In this document: in pieces, positions 1-6,347 of the stretch
Numbering within the stretch: position 1 is the stretch's first letter
Layout: the number at the start of each line of letters is the position of its first letter
Assembly (NCBI GenBank): GCA_947178655.1
Contig: CAMWZB010000013.1
Coordinates: forward strand, 1-11,440
Length of the DNA: 11,440 nt
Direction of reading: 5' to 3'
DNA from: an uncultured Porphyromonadaceae bacterium
GTDB taxonomy: Bacteria; Bacteroidota; Bacteroidia; Bacteroidales; Muribaculaceae
Notes under the pieces: generated by a model
Told to the model about the DNA's origin: nothing
What the model saw: only the letters and a program-made list of their open reading frames with translations
Database searches by the model: none
Position numbers and translations under genes: made by a program

Positions 1-2
1 GC

Positions 3-731
3 ATATACGCATCGATAGCCGAATGCAACTACGCCTTGGGCAACTATCAGGAAGCGCTCGACAACATCGACCGCGCGCTGGCGATGATCAAGAACAACGC
101 CTCGCACTACGTGACCAAGTCGATGATACTCCGCGCCATGAATAACTACGATGAGGCCATCAAGGCAGGAGCCATGGCTCTGGCGATCGACCGCGGTCTG
201 AACGACGCACTTGTCGAGATGGCTCTCGGATACGTCGGAACAGGCAACTACGACGAAGCAGCCAACCTGCTCGGAGAAGCCGCTCTGAACGATGCCGACG
301 ACGCCCGCTATCCCATGCTGCGCGCCTGGGTGATGGAGACATACCTCAACAAAGAAAGCGCTGCCGCCCTGCTATATGAGAAAGTGGCCGAGATGGACAA
401 CTACTTCATCGACAATCCGCGTTCGCTCAAAGGATTCGCACTGCTCAAACTCGGCCGCACCGAAGAGGCCACCCGATGGATGGAAGTGATACTCAACACC
501 GTGACAGACTACGACGGCCTGATCAACTACTACGGAGCATGCTTCTACTCGCAGGCCGGCGACACCACCCGCGCCATGAAGTGCGCCGAGAAATCGCTGG
601 ATCTCGGATTCGCCAACTACCACGACTGGACCGAAGCTCACGACGGGATAGTCAACGTGGGCACACTCCGGGATGACCTCCGGTTCCTCAACATGCTGCA
701 CCGCCACGACTCGATCTTTGGTAAAGAATAG
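3..731 (+). CDS. TPR-repeat protein, 3' portion only
   Basis: The frame is open to the left edge of the window, so the true start lies outside; 242 residues and a TAG stop are visible. The sequence is a run of tetratricopeptide repeats. Typical helix-turn-helix signatures are YALGNYQEALDNIDRAL near the left end, then RAMNNYDEAIKAGAMALAID and GTGNYDEAANLLGEAAL, and a later LKLGRTEEATRWME. The C-terminus (GFANYHDW...LRDDLRFLNML) resembles the capping segment that closes TPR arrays in many Bacteroidetes proteins. TPR arrays bind protein partners; no catalytic domain is visible in this part. Any N-terminal domain (protease, kinase or signal peptide) would be outside the window, so no specific role can be given. 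No gene follows for 188 nt, and a hairpin with a T-rich tail lies at 837-884. Confidence 0.85.
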   Translation: MYASIAECNYALGNYQEALDNIDRALAMIKNNASHYVTKSMILRAMNNYDEAIKAGAMALAIDRGLNDALVEMALGYVGTGNYDEAANLLGEAALNDADDARYPMLRAWVMETYLNKESAAALLYEKVAEMDNYFIDNPRSLKGFALLKLGRTEEATRWMEVILNTVTDYDGLINYYGACFYSQAGDTTRAMKCAEKSLDLGFANYHDWTEAHDGIVNVGTLRDDLRFLNMLHRHDSIFGKE

Positions 732-836
732 TTAAATTTTCCATGTGCGATGTAACTTTTAACGCCTCATCGCGTCTAATATATAGACAACAGCAAAAAT
801 TAACTACTTTTTTCCTGAGAATTGATTGATATAACG

Positions 837-884
837 ACCGGCGGCGCGACTGTGAAGTTCTGAACCGCCGGTCTTATTTGTTAT
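837..884 (+). terminator. Possible intrinsic terminator after the TPR gene
   Basis: ACCGGCGG (837-844) and CCGCCGGT (865-872) form a perfect 8-bp GC-rich stem with a 20-nt loop, followed by the T-rich run CTTATTTGTTATT. It lies 105 nt after the TPR stop and 36 nt before the next ATG, so it could end the upstream transcript or sit in the leader of the DUF4924 gene. The long loop and interrupted T-tract weaken the call. The rest of the 732-919 gap is AT-rich with no clear TAnnTTTG promoter. Confidence 0.45.
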
Positions 885-919
885 TCAGTATAAACAAAGA
901 CATAAAACATCGCGACAAT

Positions 920-1489
920 ATGCTGATAGCCTCACAACTCCGCAAAGAGAACATAGCTCAGTATCTGCTCTACATGTGGCAGATCGAAGACATCATACGC
1001 GCATACGGGCTCGATATCGACCGTATCAATACCGATATTGTAAACCGCTTCCCCGAAGAGCGGCGCAAGGAGATATCAGAGTGGTACGAGTCGCTGATCG
1101 ACATGATGCGGCGCGAGGAAGTGGTGCAGCACGGGCACTTGCAGATGAACCGCAATATCATCGGTGCTCTCGCCGACCTCAACCGTCGTATTCTCGAGGA
1201 CCCGAGGCCCGAATTCGACCGGTATCGTAAAGAATTCTACAATACTCTGCCCTTCATCGTCGAGCTCCGCTCAAAGGCCGGAGCCGAAAAAGCCGGAGAA
1301 ATTGAAACATGCTTCAACGCCCTCTACGGCATGCTCCTGCTGCGTCTCGGCGGCAAGGAAATCACACCGGACACTCAGAAGGCCATGGACCAGATAACGA
1401 AGTTCATGGCGCTGCTGTCGCATGACTTCGCGCTCGATGAAGAGGACAAGCTCTTCAAGGACCAAGACAAGGCTGAAGAGAAACAATAG
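920..1489 (+). CDS. DUF4924 family protein
   Basis: This 189-residue protein matches from memory the DUF4924 family, a conserved Bacteroidetes protein of unknown function and about this length. Diagnostic stretches are the N-terminal RKENIAQYLLYMWQIEDIIRA (residues 8-28), EWYESLIDMMRRE (54-66), GHLQMN (72-77), PFIVELRSKAG (111-121) and ETCFNALYGMLLLRL (129-143). It is predicted to be all-helical, soluble and without a signal peptide. The frame is open further upstream to a TTG at 878, but the family begins at MLIASQLRKENIA, so the ATG at 920 is chosen. It is followed after 5 nt by the acyltransferase gene, so the two are almost certainly co-transcribed. Function is unknown; the pairing is the only contextual hint. 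Confidence 0.9.
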   Translation: MLIASQLRKENIAQYLLYMWQIEDIIRAYGLDIDRINTDIVNRFPEERRKEISEWYESLIDMMRREEVVQHGHLQMNRNIIGALADLNRRILEDPRPEFDRYRKEFYNTLPFIVELRSKAGAEKAGEIETCFNALYGMLLLRLGGKEITPDTQKAMDQITKFMALLSHDFALDEEDKLFKDQDKAEEKQ

Positions 1490-1494
1490 CAGAC

Positions 1495-2442
1495 ATGGAC
1501 TGGGAATTCAGACCATATGACCCGCAGGAGCACCGAGCACAGTGGGACGACTTCAACCTCTGCTCGCGCAACGGGAGTTTCCTCTTCGACCGCAACTACA
1601 TGGACTACCACTCCGACCGCTTCGCCGACGCGTCGCTCATAGCGCTCCACAAGGGCAAAGTGACGGCGCTTCTGCCGGCCGACATCACCTGCGACGGCGT
1701 GCTGCGGAGCCACGGAGGACTGACATACGGAGGCTGGATTCTGCCGCAGGCTCACACCGACGGCTCTGACATCCTCGACATGATGACGGCATGGACTGAC
1801 CTCTGCAGGGCCAAAGGCTACAGAGCCATCGACTACCGTCCTGCACCATACATCTACCACCGCCGCCCGTCACAGGAGGACATCTATGCGCTGCGACGTC
1901 TCGGATTCGCATGGACGGGCTCTCTGCTGTCGTCGGCCATAGACTATGCCGATCCCGGCTGCATGAACACGCTTCAGCGACGTCATCTTCGCAAGGCGTC
2001 GGCTCTGAATCCGGTCATCGGAGAGTGCGGTGACGTGCTTGAGTTCCACCGGATGCTGTCGGACTGTCTGAGCGAGCGTCATCAGGCCGCGCCTGTCCAC
2101 TCCGGTGCCGAACTGCGGATGCTTGCCGGGCGTTTCCCCGAAAACATACGCATATTCACCGCATCGGCCGACGGTGTGGCGCACGCCGGAGTGTGCCTGT
2201 ACATATCCGCCACCACGGCACACTGCCAGTACATAGCCACCACTCCCTACGGACGCCGGACCAATCTGCTCACACCGCTGATGGACGAACTCATCCGACA
2301 GTTCAGCCGCACGCACCGATACTTCGACTTCGGCACATCGAATGAAGAAGGTGGCGCCGTGCTGAACGCCGGACTCATCCGGCAGAAATTCTCCTACGGA
2401 GCCACGGGCGTGGCATGCGACAGATATTATTTGGAGCTTTAG
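1495..2442 (+). CDS. GNAT/FemAB-like acyltransferase
   Basis: This 315-residue cytosolic protein has the layout of the double-GNAT FemAB-like group (Acetyltransf_6 type) found widely in Bacteroidetes. The N-terminal half (about 1-150) carries LFDRNYMDYHSDRF and the RSHGGLTYGGW loop (71-81). The C-terminal GNAT half (about 155-315) has the RRHLRKA patch, an AGVCLYI beta strand (231-237), HCQYIATTPYGRR (243-255), and the closing YFDFGTSNEEGGAVLNAGLI region (276-295) and QKFSYGATG (297-305). Members are annotated as GNAT N-acetyltransferases without a proven substrate; FemAB relatives transfer amino acids or acyl groups to cell-wall or polysaccharide precursors. The ATG lies 5 nt after the DUF4924 stop, marking an operon. 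The gene ends in TAG and is followed 28 nt later by a strong hairpin. Confidence 0.82.
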   Translation: MDWEFRPYDPQEHRAQWDDFNLCSRNGSFLFDRNYMDYHSDRFADASLIALHKGKVTALLPADITCDGVLRSHGGLTYGGWILPQAHTDGSDILDMMTAWTDLCRAKGYRAIDYRPAPYIYHRRPSQEDIYALRRLGFAWTGSLLSSAIDYADPGCMNTLQRRHLRKASALNPVIGECGDVLEFHRMLSDCLSERHQAAPVHSGAELRMLAGRFPENIRIFTASADGVAHAGVCLYISATTAHCQYIATTPYGRRTNLLTPLMDELIRQFSRTHRYFDFGTSNEEGGAVLNAGLIRQKFSYGATGVACDRYYLEL

Positions 2443-2470
2443 GCAGATATGACAGCCCGTACCAACACAG

Positions 2471-2498
2471 CGAGGGTTCCGACAAGTCGGAACCCTCG
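2471..2498. terminator. Perfect 12-bp hairpin between convergent genes
   Basis: CGAGGGTTCCGA (2471-2482) and TCGGAACCCTCG (2487-2498) are exact reverse complements around the loop CAAG. The element lies 28 nt after the acyltransferase stop and 23 nt after the glycosyltransferase stop on the other strand, the place for a shared bidirectional terminator. Neither strand has a U-tract after the stem, so it may act as a transcript-end stabiliser or Rho-aided stop rather than a classic intrinsic terminator. Confidence 0.65.
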
Positions 2499-2521
2499 TA
2501 CATTATATGATATATGATGAT

Positions 2522-3706
2522 TCAATCCCAGGTGTACTTCTTCTGCTTGCCGAATCGCGAGCGGATGCGGCCTGCCACGCGGCGCAGCGGATATGTGGCC
2601 GAGAGCCACGGTAAGGTGAGCAGTAGCCGGCGCGACATCATGGCAGTCATGGCCTGGCGCCATATGATGATGTCGAGGGCACACATGAGCAGAATCAGGA
2701 CAGCGCCTCCGGCGATGCCCGAGAGATTAGGATAGGCCATAACCGACGCCGTGACAGCCGATGCCAGGGCTATAATCTGAAGCCAGCCCGTCAGCGCGAA
2801 AAGAATCCGGGGACGGCGGCGGATGAAACGCTCGGTGAAGAAGCGGCGTGTCATACGCTCGCGGAAGATGCGCGGATGATTGCCCTGACGCATGCGCACA
2901 GGCGAATCCTCGGTAAGAACCACGGCGGTGTTGTCGCCGCGGGCTATCTCGCTGATGAAGATATCATCGTCGCCATTGCACAGATTGAGACGTCTGGCGA
3001 AGCCCTTGTTGCGCATGAACGCGTCCTTGCGGTAGGCGATATTGTACTCTGTGCCGCGGAACGGACGCCCTGAAACAGCCGCCCCGATCCAGCGGACACT
3101 GTCGACAGTATGGTCGAAGGCGCGGCGCCGATGCCCGAAAGCGGTGTCCTCTTCAGGGTCGACATATGCGTAGCCGAGGGCCACTTCGGTCTTCCCTCCC
3201 GGGCTGAAAGGCTCCATCATTCTCCGAAGCCACAGACCGGACTCAATCTCGGCGGCGGCAGTGGTGAGCACCACCGTGCCGTAGCGCGCGGCCTTGATGC
3301 CGAGCGTGAGAGCGAGTTTCTTGCGGCTGAGATTGACCACACCTTCGGGAGAGAATGTGAGGTAGATATTGTTGTGAGTCGCACGCAGCATCGAGACAGT
3401 GTCGCGGACATCGGTGGACTCTCCGTCATTGACCACGATGACCTCGAACGCCGCAGGATAGTCCTGACCCAGTATCGTGCGCAGCTGTCGCTCCAGATGC
3501 TCATTGTCACCCTGAGAGTAGACTATGACCGAAGCCGGCTCGAAACCGGCGTCGTCTTTGTCGACACGCTGTCGCAGTGAACGACGGCGAAAAGCCGTGA
3601 CTGTCTGGACCTTGAGCATATATATAACAGTGAGCGCCAGCACACAGGCGGCGCAAAGACAGAGGGCCCAAAGGGCAATATGTGGTATATGTGACGAAAA
3701 GTACAT
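2522..3706 (-). CDS. Membrane-anchored GT2-like glycosyltransferase with degenerate DXD
   Basis: This 394-residue protein has one N-terminal membrane helix (about 9-30), a family 2 glycosyltransferase domain (about 58-260) facing the cytosol, then two hydrophobic helices (about 300-324 and 329-349). GT2 marks are the ASVIVYSQGDNE strand (58-69), VIVVNDGESTD (89-99), NLSRKKLALTLGIKAA (125-140), RGTEYNIAYRKDAF (217-230) and GDDDIFISE (245-253), which supplies the likely catalytic base. The usual DXD metal site after VLLT reads TTAAAEIES (148-156), with no Asp, and no QxxRW motif follows. It probably transfers sugars in surface polysaccharide or lipid-linked glycan synthesis, but the substrate cannot be read, and reduced or altered activity is possible. 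It is a single-gene unit: convergent with the acyltransferase, and separated from the next - strand gene by a terminator. Confidence 0.85.
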   Translation of the reverse strand: MYFSSHIPHIALWALCLCAACVLALTVIYMLKVQTVTAFRRRSLRQRVDKDDAGFEPASVIVYSQGDNEHLERQLRTILGQDYPAAFEVIVVNDGESTDVRDTVSMLRATHNNIYLTFSPEGVVNLSRKKLALTLGIKAARYGTVVLTTAAAEIESGLWLRRMMEPFSPGGKTEVALGYAYVDPEEDTAFGHRRRAFDHTVDSVRWIGAAVSGRPFRGTEYNIAYRKDAFMRNKGFARRLNLCNGDDDIFISEIARGDNTAVVLTEDSPVRMRQGNHPRIFRERMTRRFFTERFIRRRPRILFALTGWLQIIALASAVTASVMAYPNLSGIAGGAVLILLMCALDIIIWRQAMTAMMSRRLLLTLPWLSATYPLRRVAGRIRSRFGKQKKYTWD

Positions 3707-3728
3707 GTCGCTAATCCGTTTGAGAGTG

Positions 3729-3736
3729 CAAACTTA
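3729..3736 (-). promoter_or_regulatory. Possible -7 box of the glycosyltransferase gene
   Basis: Read on the - strand this is TAAGTTTG, matching the Bacteroidetes -7 consensus TAnnTTTG, 22 nt upstream of the glycosyltransferase ATG. That fits a short leader of about 15-20 nt. No TTTG-type -33 box is found at 19-21 nt spacing, so the promoter would be weak or activator-dependent. Confidence 0.45.
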
Positions 3737-3789
3737 CAAATAATTATAACAAATCAGCCCCCTCGACAATAGAAAAAAGCAAGCATTAT

Positions 3790-3829
3790 AAAAGAAAAAA
3801 ATGCAACTACCCGTCGCGGGCCATTGCAT
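3790..3829 (-). terminator. Strong intrinsic terminator on the - strand
   Basis: On the - strand ATGCAA (3829-3824) pairs with TTGCAT (3806-3801). Inside, a U-G pair, a G/A mismatch and a G-U pair lead to CCCG/CGGG around the loop CGA. The stem is followed at once by TTTTTTCTTTT (3800-3790). This is a textbook Rho-independent terminator. It would end transcripts of the long - strand operon finishing at 3993 and any transcript from the promoter at 3916-3947, and it insulates the glycosyltransferase gene. Confidence 0.85.
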
Positions 3830-3910
3830 CCTAACCTATGATTCACTTATTTGTTTGGTTGTCTTGCTTCTAACTTTTGAGTAAATTTGTTAAAAATCTT
3901 CCTATGTTTG
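3790..3910 (-). ncRNA. Candidate small RNA of about 120 nt
   Basis: A consensus promoter (box ends at 3916) and a strong terminator (3829-3790) on the same strand enclose about 120 nt with no plausible ORF. The predicted RNA has an A/U-rich, largely unpaired 5' part with A-rich tracts such as ACAACCAAACAAAUAAG, then the GC-capped terminator hairpin and a U tail. I do not recognise a known RNA family. It could instead be merely the trailer of the O-methyltransferase operon with an incidental promoter. The evidence is promoter and terminator geometry only. Confidence 0.4.
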
Positions 3911-3915
3911 CGATG

Positions 3916-3947
3916 CAAAGTTATGAATATTTTTATAGAATAGCAAA
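3916..3947 (-). promoter_or_regulatory. Consensus Bacteroidetes promoter on the - strand
   Basis: On the - strand TTTG (3947-3944) is followed after exactly 20 nt by TAACTTTG (3923-3916), matching TTTG-N19-21-TAnnTTTG. The start site is expected near 3908-3911. The next coding start on this strand is 200 nt away, beyond a terminator, so its product is probably not an mRNA. Confidence 0.6.
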
Positions 3948-3992
3948 AATAATTGAGCGATATTTAGAAATTTTAGTATTTACACTCTAATT

Positions 3993-4622
3993 TTAGACTC
4001 TCTCAAGTATTTTTATGAGCGTCAGGCCATCACGCACCGGAATCATCACTTTGCTCTCCCCACTGTCTGCGGCCACGGTATCGTTGAAGCGCCGGATACC
4101 ATCGGTCTGAGGGTCTGAAGCCGAGGCATCAAGCACCTTATCGGTCCATAACGTATTGTCAGCCATGATGTAAGCACCCGACCTCAGGTAGCGGCGGAGG
4201 ATGGCATAGTACTCGGGATACCGTCGCTTGTTGGCGTCGATAAAGACAAGGTCGTAGTCTGTGGCAGCAAGCAAGCCCGGCATCAGCGCCTCGGCATCGC
4301 CGGTATGCAGCGTCACCGGAAGTCCGCGGAAGAGGTCGAGCAGGTCTTCGGTGTGCTCGGTATCAAGCTCAACGGTGTCTATCCGTCCGCCCTCGGCGAG
4401 TCCCTCCGCGAAGCAAAGGGTCGAATATCCGCTGAAGGTGCCGAGTTCGAGCACATGACGGGGCTGTATCATGCCCGTCAGCATGGCTATGAGCCGCCCC
4501 TGCGCATGGTCGGTGCACATCCGCGGATAGAGCCGATGGAGATGGGTGTGCCTGTAGAGCCGGTGTAGCACCGGAGGCTCGGCGTCAATATGGGCTTCTA
4601 TATAATCGTCCTGAGTCATCAT
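3993..4622 (-). CDS. SAM-dependent O-methyltransferase (Methyltransf_3 type)
   Basis: The 209-residue product is a class I, metal-dependent O-methyltransferase of the catechol/caffeoyl-CoA type (COG4122). Motif I for S-adenosylmethionine is VLELGTFSGYST (57-68), followed by the acidic strand end DTVELD (82-87). The metal and catalytic region is LVFIDANKRRYPEYY (125-139), with D129, and MADNTLW (153-159), with D155 and N156. Family members methylate a hydroxyl on small aromatic or CoA-linked acceptors; the substrate here is unknown. The frame stays open upstream to 4715, but that extension lies wholly inside the preceding gene. The start is therefore one of the two adjacent ATGs at 4622 and 4619, where ATGATGA overlaps the upstream TGA stop, a sign of translational coupling. 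It is the last gene of the long - strand operon. Confidence 0.9.
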   Translation of the reverse strand: MMTQDDYIEAHIDAEPPVLHRLYRHTHLHRLYPRMCTDHAQGRLIAMLTGMIQPRHVLELGTFSGYSTLCFAEGLAEGGRIDTVELDTEHTEDLLDLFRGLPVTLHTGDAEALMPGLLAATDYDLVFIDANKRRYPEYYAILRRYLRSGAYIMADNTLWTDKVLDASASDPQTDGIRRFNDTVAADSGESKVMIPVRDGLTLIKILERV

Positions 4623-4870
4623 TGCAGTATGAGCATCCACATGGCTCCGTGGGTGAGGAGCATTAATATCATCAGTATCCACACAAGGGTGTTCCGCGTC
4701 CCTACGCAGAGCCATTCACAGTAGGCGGAAAGCACCACATAGACGGGATAAAACCACAGGAACAGCTCGACAGAACCATCCTCGGGAGCCTGTCCGAGCA
4801 TCCACGGGAAAGCCAGCAGCGGCAGGCAGCACACGATGATAAGTATTTTGAGCATGCGGTCGGTATCCAT
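4619..4870 (-). CDS. Small integral membrane protein, unknown
   Basis: This 83-residue product shows three hydrophobic segments, about residues 7-25 (LKILIIVCCLPLLAFPWML), 36-55 (ELFLWFYPVYVVLSAYCEWL) and 61-81 (LVWILMILMLLTHGAMWML), so it is probably an inner-membrane protein with three helices. There is no recognised domain. It is real rather than a shadow: its ATG overlaps the epimerase stop (TGATG), its TGA overlaps the start of the O-methyltransferase, and the composition is a proper membrane pattern. Its wedging between a sugar-nucleotide-type dehydrogenase and a methyltransferase hints at an envelope or small-molecule modification role, but that is only context. Confidence 0.75.
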   Translation of the reverse strand: MDTDRMLKILIIVCCLPLLAFPWMLGQAPEDGSVELFLWFYPVYVVLSAYCEWLCVGTRNTLVWILMILMLLTHGAMWMLILQ

Positions 4871-5910
4871 CAGTTATTCTTCTTTTTGGCTTCTTCCTTC
4901 TCGCGCAGGTAGGCTGCCACGGTTTCGGCGATACCGCGCTCGAGCGGATAGTCGGCATGGAATCCGAAGTCACGGACAGCGTCGTCCACGCGGCACGTCC
5001 AGTTGCGCTGCTTCATGATTTTGTACTTGTCGCGGTTGAGCGTCGACGGGTTCAGGGTGACAGCTCCTATTTTTTCGGCCACTACCGAGGCCACGTATGC
5101 GGCCCACAGCGGCAGCTTGACAGGGATGACGGCCTTCGTGCCGAGCGCCCGCGCCACCATGGTGCGGAACTCCTTCTGTGTATAGGCCCGAGGTTCGCTG
5201 ATGATGTACTTGCGGTGCATGGTTGCATCCGAAGCGAGGGCGTCGAACATGGCCGAGACGAGGTCAGTGACGTAGATGAATGTCAGCATCTGACGTCGGT
5301 AGCCTACGCCGAAATCGAAGTGATTGTCGATGCACTTGACCATCATGAGATAGTCCTGCTCGTGAGGTCCGTACACTCCCGTGGGACGGAATATGATCCA
5401 GGGGATGTCAGGATGCGTCTCCAGATATACTTCGGCCTTGATTTTGGAGAGGCCGTAACGCGTGTTCGGATTGGGGCGCGATGAGGAGGTGTAAGGAGTA
5501 TAGCCTTTCTCGTCGCCCGGGCCGAGTGCGCTGAGCGAACTCATGTACAGGAACTTCTCCGGCATCAGGCCGGCCTCTGAGAGCGCTGAGGTGAAGTTGC
5601 GGAGATAGTCGTAATTGATGCGGTTGAAGTCTCCGAAGTTTGCGGCTTTGGTGGCGCCGAGGTTGTAGATGACATAGTCCCACGGGCGGCCGCCGGCAGC
5701 CTCGGCCAAGGTGCCGGACATCGAAGCCGCATCATCATAGTCAAGCACGACGAAGTGCAGTCGCGGATCGGTGAGATATCGTCGCGAAGTGCTCTCGCGC
5801 ACGGCAACCCATGTGTCGAATCCACGGTTCAGACTCTCGGCGGCGATATGTCCGCCGATGAATCCTCCGGCCCCGACCACCAGCAGACGGAGTTTGTTGT
5901 TTTCAGCCAT
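4870..5910 (-). CDS. NAD-dependent epimerase/dehydratase family protein (extended SDR)
   Basis: The 346-residue product is an extended short-chain dehydrogenase/reductase. The Rossmann glycine motif is GAGGFIG (13-19). The catalytic set is the Ser of YMSSLSALGPG (122-132) plus YGLSK (152-156), giving Tyr152 and Lys156. FRPTGVYGPHEQD (174-186) and the IYVTDLVSA segment (212-220) are typical of nucleoside-diphosphate-sugar epimerases and related reductases. The substrate cannot be told from sequence; hydroxysteroid- or flavonoid-type reductases share these motifs. The C-terminus is a charged KEEAKKKNN tail. The open frame extends to 6039, but that part lies inside aroQ, and MAENNKLRLLVVGAGG starts exactly where the fold begins, so the ATG at 5910 is chosen. 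It lies 7 nt after the aroQ stop. Confidence 0.88.
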   Translation of the reverse strand: MAENNKLRLLVVGAGGFIGGHIAAESLNRGFDTWVAVRESTSRRYLTDPRLHFVVLDYDDAASMSGTLAEAAGGRPWDYVIYNLGATKAANFGDFNRINYDYLRNFTSALSEAGLMPEKFLYMSSLSALGPGDEKGYTPYTSSSRPNPNTRYGLSKIKAEVYLETHPDIPWIIFRPTGVYGPHEQDYLMMVKCIDNHFDFGVGYRRQMLTFIYVTDLVSAMFDALASDATMHRKYIISEPRAYTQKEFRTMVARALGTKAVIPVKLPLWAAYVASVVAEKIGAVTLNPSTLNRDKYKIMKQRNWTCRVDDAVRDFGFHADYPLERGIAETVAAYLREKEEAKKKNN

Positions 5911-5917
5911 AGTAATA

Positions 5918-6346
5918 TCAGAATCGAAGTAAAGCCTCAACGGCAAGACGGTATGAGTCAGCGCCGAAGCCCGATATCGAGCCACGGCATACAGGAGCGA
6001 TGACCGACCGGCGCCTGAACTCCTCGCGGGCATGCACATTGCTCATATGCACCTCGACCACCGGAGTGCTGACAGCGGCGATGGCATCGGCGATGGCATA
6101 CGAATAGTGGGTGAAGGCGCCGGCGTTAAGCACGATACCGAGACAGTCGGGTTCGAAGCCGTGCTGATGTATGGCGTCGATCAGGGCCCCTTCATGATTG
6201 CTCTGAATATGCCTGAGGGCTGTCTGCGGAAAAGCATCCTCGAGCGACGAGATGATGTCGCTCAGGGTGGCCGTGCCGTAGATGTCAGGCTCGCGCCGTC
6301 CGAGCAGATTCAGATTCGGACCGTTGAGAATGAGGATGTACTTCAT
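5918..6346 (-). CDS. aroQ: Type II 3-dehydroquinate dehydratase
   Basis: This enzyme dehydrates 3-dehydroquinate to 3-dehydroshikimate, step three of the shikimate pathway to aromatic amino acids and folate, in the cytosol as a dodecamer. The 142-residue length is normal for the family. Visible motifs: LNGPNLNLLGRREPDIYG (7-24) with the active-site Arg and catalytic Tyr23, the substrate loop NAGAFTHYSYAI (74-85), and EVHMSNVHAREEFR (98-111) with catalytic His100, closed by ISGFGADSYRLAVEAL. All key residues are present. The open frame extends to 6460, but that lies within mrp; the family start MKYILILNGPN gives the ATG at 6346, 1 nt after the mrp stop, so translation is probably coupled. It is followed after 7 nt by the epimerase gene. 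Confidence 0.96.
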   Translation of the reverse strand: MKYILILNGPNLNLLGRREPDIYGTATLSDIISSLEDAFPQTALRHIQSNHEGALIDAIHQHGFEPDCLGIVLNAGAFTHYSYAIADAIAAVSTPVVEVHMSNVHAREEFRRRSVIAPVCRGSISGFGADSYRLAVEALLRF

Positions 6347-6347
6347 A

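Noticed and set aside
732..836. Possible promoter or small RNA between the TPR gene and the hairpin
   Set aside because: Only approximate matches such as TAACTTTT without a -33 partner were found, and there is no structure beyond a 6-bp GTTAAA/TTTAAC repeat.
1375..1860. 161-codon open frame on the - strand
   Set aside because: It runs antisense across the DUF4924 and acyltransferase genes, both of which have clear family motifs. The composition is low-complexity Val/Arg-rich, as expected for a shadow frame in GC-rich DNA.
3110..3580. 156-codon open frame on the + strand
   Set aside because: It lies wholly antisense to the glycosyltransferase domain and has no recognisable motif.
3752..3829. 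Short - strand frame starting at ATG 3829
   Set aside because: It begins inside the terminator stem and reads through the U-tract; not a plausible gene.
3859..3910. + strand TAnnTTTG boxes (TAAATTTG 3882-3889, TATGTTTG 3903-3910)
   Set aside because: They lie in AT-rich DNA where such matches are expected by chance and face the antisense strand of the O-methyltransferase, with no + strand gene downstream.
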